Below are positions 40,185 through 40,224 of a DNA stretch of 40,224 nt, in pieces (position 1 is the stretch's first letter; each line of letters begins with the position of its first letter). The stretch covers positions 1 through 40,224 of the forward strand of contig CAZDQL010000062.1 in assembly GCA_964507325.1 (NCBI GenBank), written 5' to 3'. The notes under the pieces were generated by a model that worked only from the letters and a program-made list of their open reading frames with translations, searched no databases and was not told the DNA's origin. This stretch comes from CAZDQL01 sp964507325 (GTDB lineage Bacteria; Planctomycetota; UBA1135; GCA-002686595). Made by a program: the position numbers and the translations under genes.

Positions 40185-40224
40185 ATGAGCACAACGAAGG
40201 GGGGCAGTTCAGTAGGCTTCAACG
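40185..40224 (+). CDS. Possible start of a further gene (cut by window end)
   Basis: An ATG at 40185 opens a frame (MSTTKGGSSVGFN) that runs to the edge. GGGGAT lies about ten bases upstream. Its base use is less GC-rich than the neighbours (codons TCA, GTA). Only 13 codons are visible, so the call is weak. Confidence 0.3.
   Translation, partial: MSTTKGGSSVGFN

Noticed and set aside
1..40224. CRISPR arrays, insertion sequences, phage genes, tRNA or rRNA genes
   Set aside because: No spaced repeat arrays, transposase or integrase-like proteins, terminal inverted repeats or tRNA-like cloverleaf/TPsiC signals were found when reading the gaps between genes.

Overview
This is high-GC bacterial DNA carrying about 36 genes, packed tightly and often overlapping by a few bases. 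The best guess for the source is a Planctomycetota bacterium. The guess rests on a secreted protease ending in a Cys-Gly-Pro domain that I associate with secreted planctomycete proteins, a sigma factor coupled to a membrane Ser/Thr kinase, FkbM and flippase glycan genes, and many secreted or membrane proteins with no familiar proteobacterial partner genes. The lineage is an inference; no rRNA gene or tRNA was seen.

Left part (1-8.3 kb): the 3' end of a secreted protein gene closed by a strong terminator, a large secreted trypsin-like protease, and an alkyltransferase-like DNA-repair protein (PWHR in place of the PCHR of the methyltransferases). Next comes a membrane-anchored coiled-coil protein, divergent from a sigma factor gene that overlaps a transmembrane Ser/Thr kinase gene by ATGA.

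Middle left (8.3-18.6 kb, all minus strand): a PqiA/PqiB-type lipid-transport pair and a cell-surface glycan block. The block holds an ArnT-like GT39, a decaprenyl-phosphate phosphoribosyltransferase-like UbiA protein, a HAD phosphatase, a flippase and an FkbM methyltransferase. Upstream lies a pair made of a HlyD-like adaptor and a secreted alpha/alpha-toroid protein. The PqiB homologue seems to carry a degenerate trypsin-like domain at its C-terminus.

Middle (18.6-29.8 kb): a plus-strand heterodimeric ABC exporter with one degenerate and one canonical ATP site, preceded by a possible leader-peptide attenuator. Then, on the minus strand, a small membrane protein, a pentapeptide-repeat/K+ channel fusion, a secreted M28 peptidase, and two overlapping dynamin-like membrane GTPases.

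Right part (29.8-40.2 kb): mostly core functions. These are an RRM RNA-binding protein, xseB-ispA, OsmC divergent from an SDR, a four-S1-domain protein, a CheY-CheX-CheX operon, panB, a COG2509 FAD protein, a small secreted protein coupled to an unknown 441-residue protein, and possibly the start of another gene.

The most general signal is regulatory. Seven transcription-unit heads (pqiA, the second GTPase, the RRM gene, xseB, osmC, the SDR and the FAD gene) have a TANNNT hexamer 7-11 bases before the start codon, where a Shine-Dalgarno should be. That is the layout of leaderless or near-leaderless promoters. Several internal operon genes have ordinary GGAGG-type ribosome binding sites instead.
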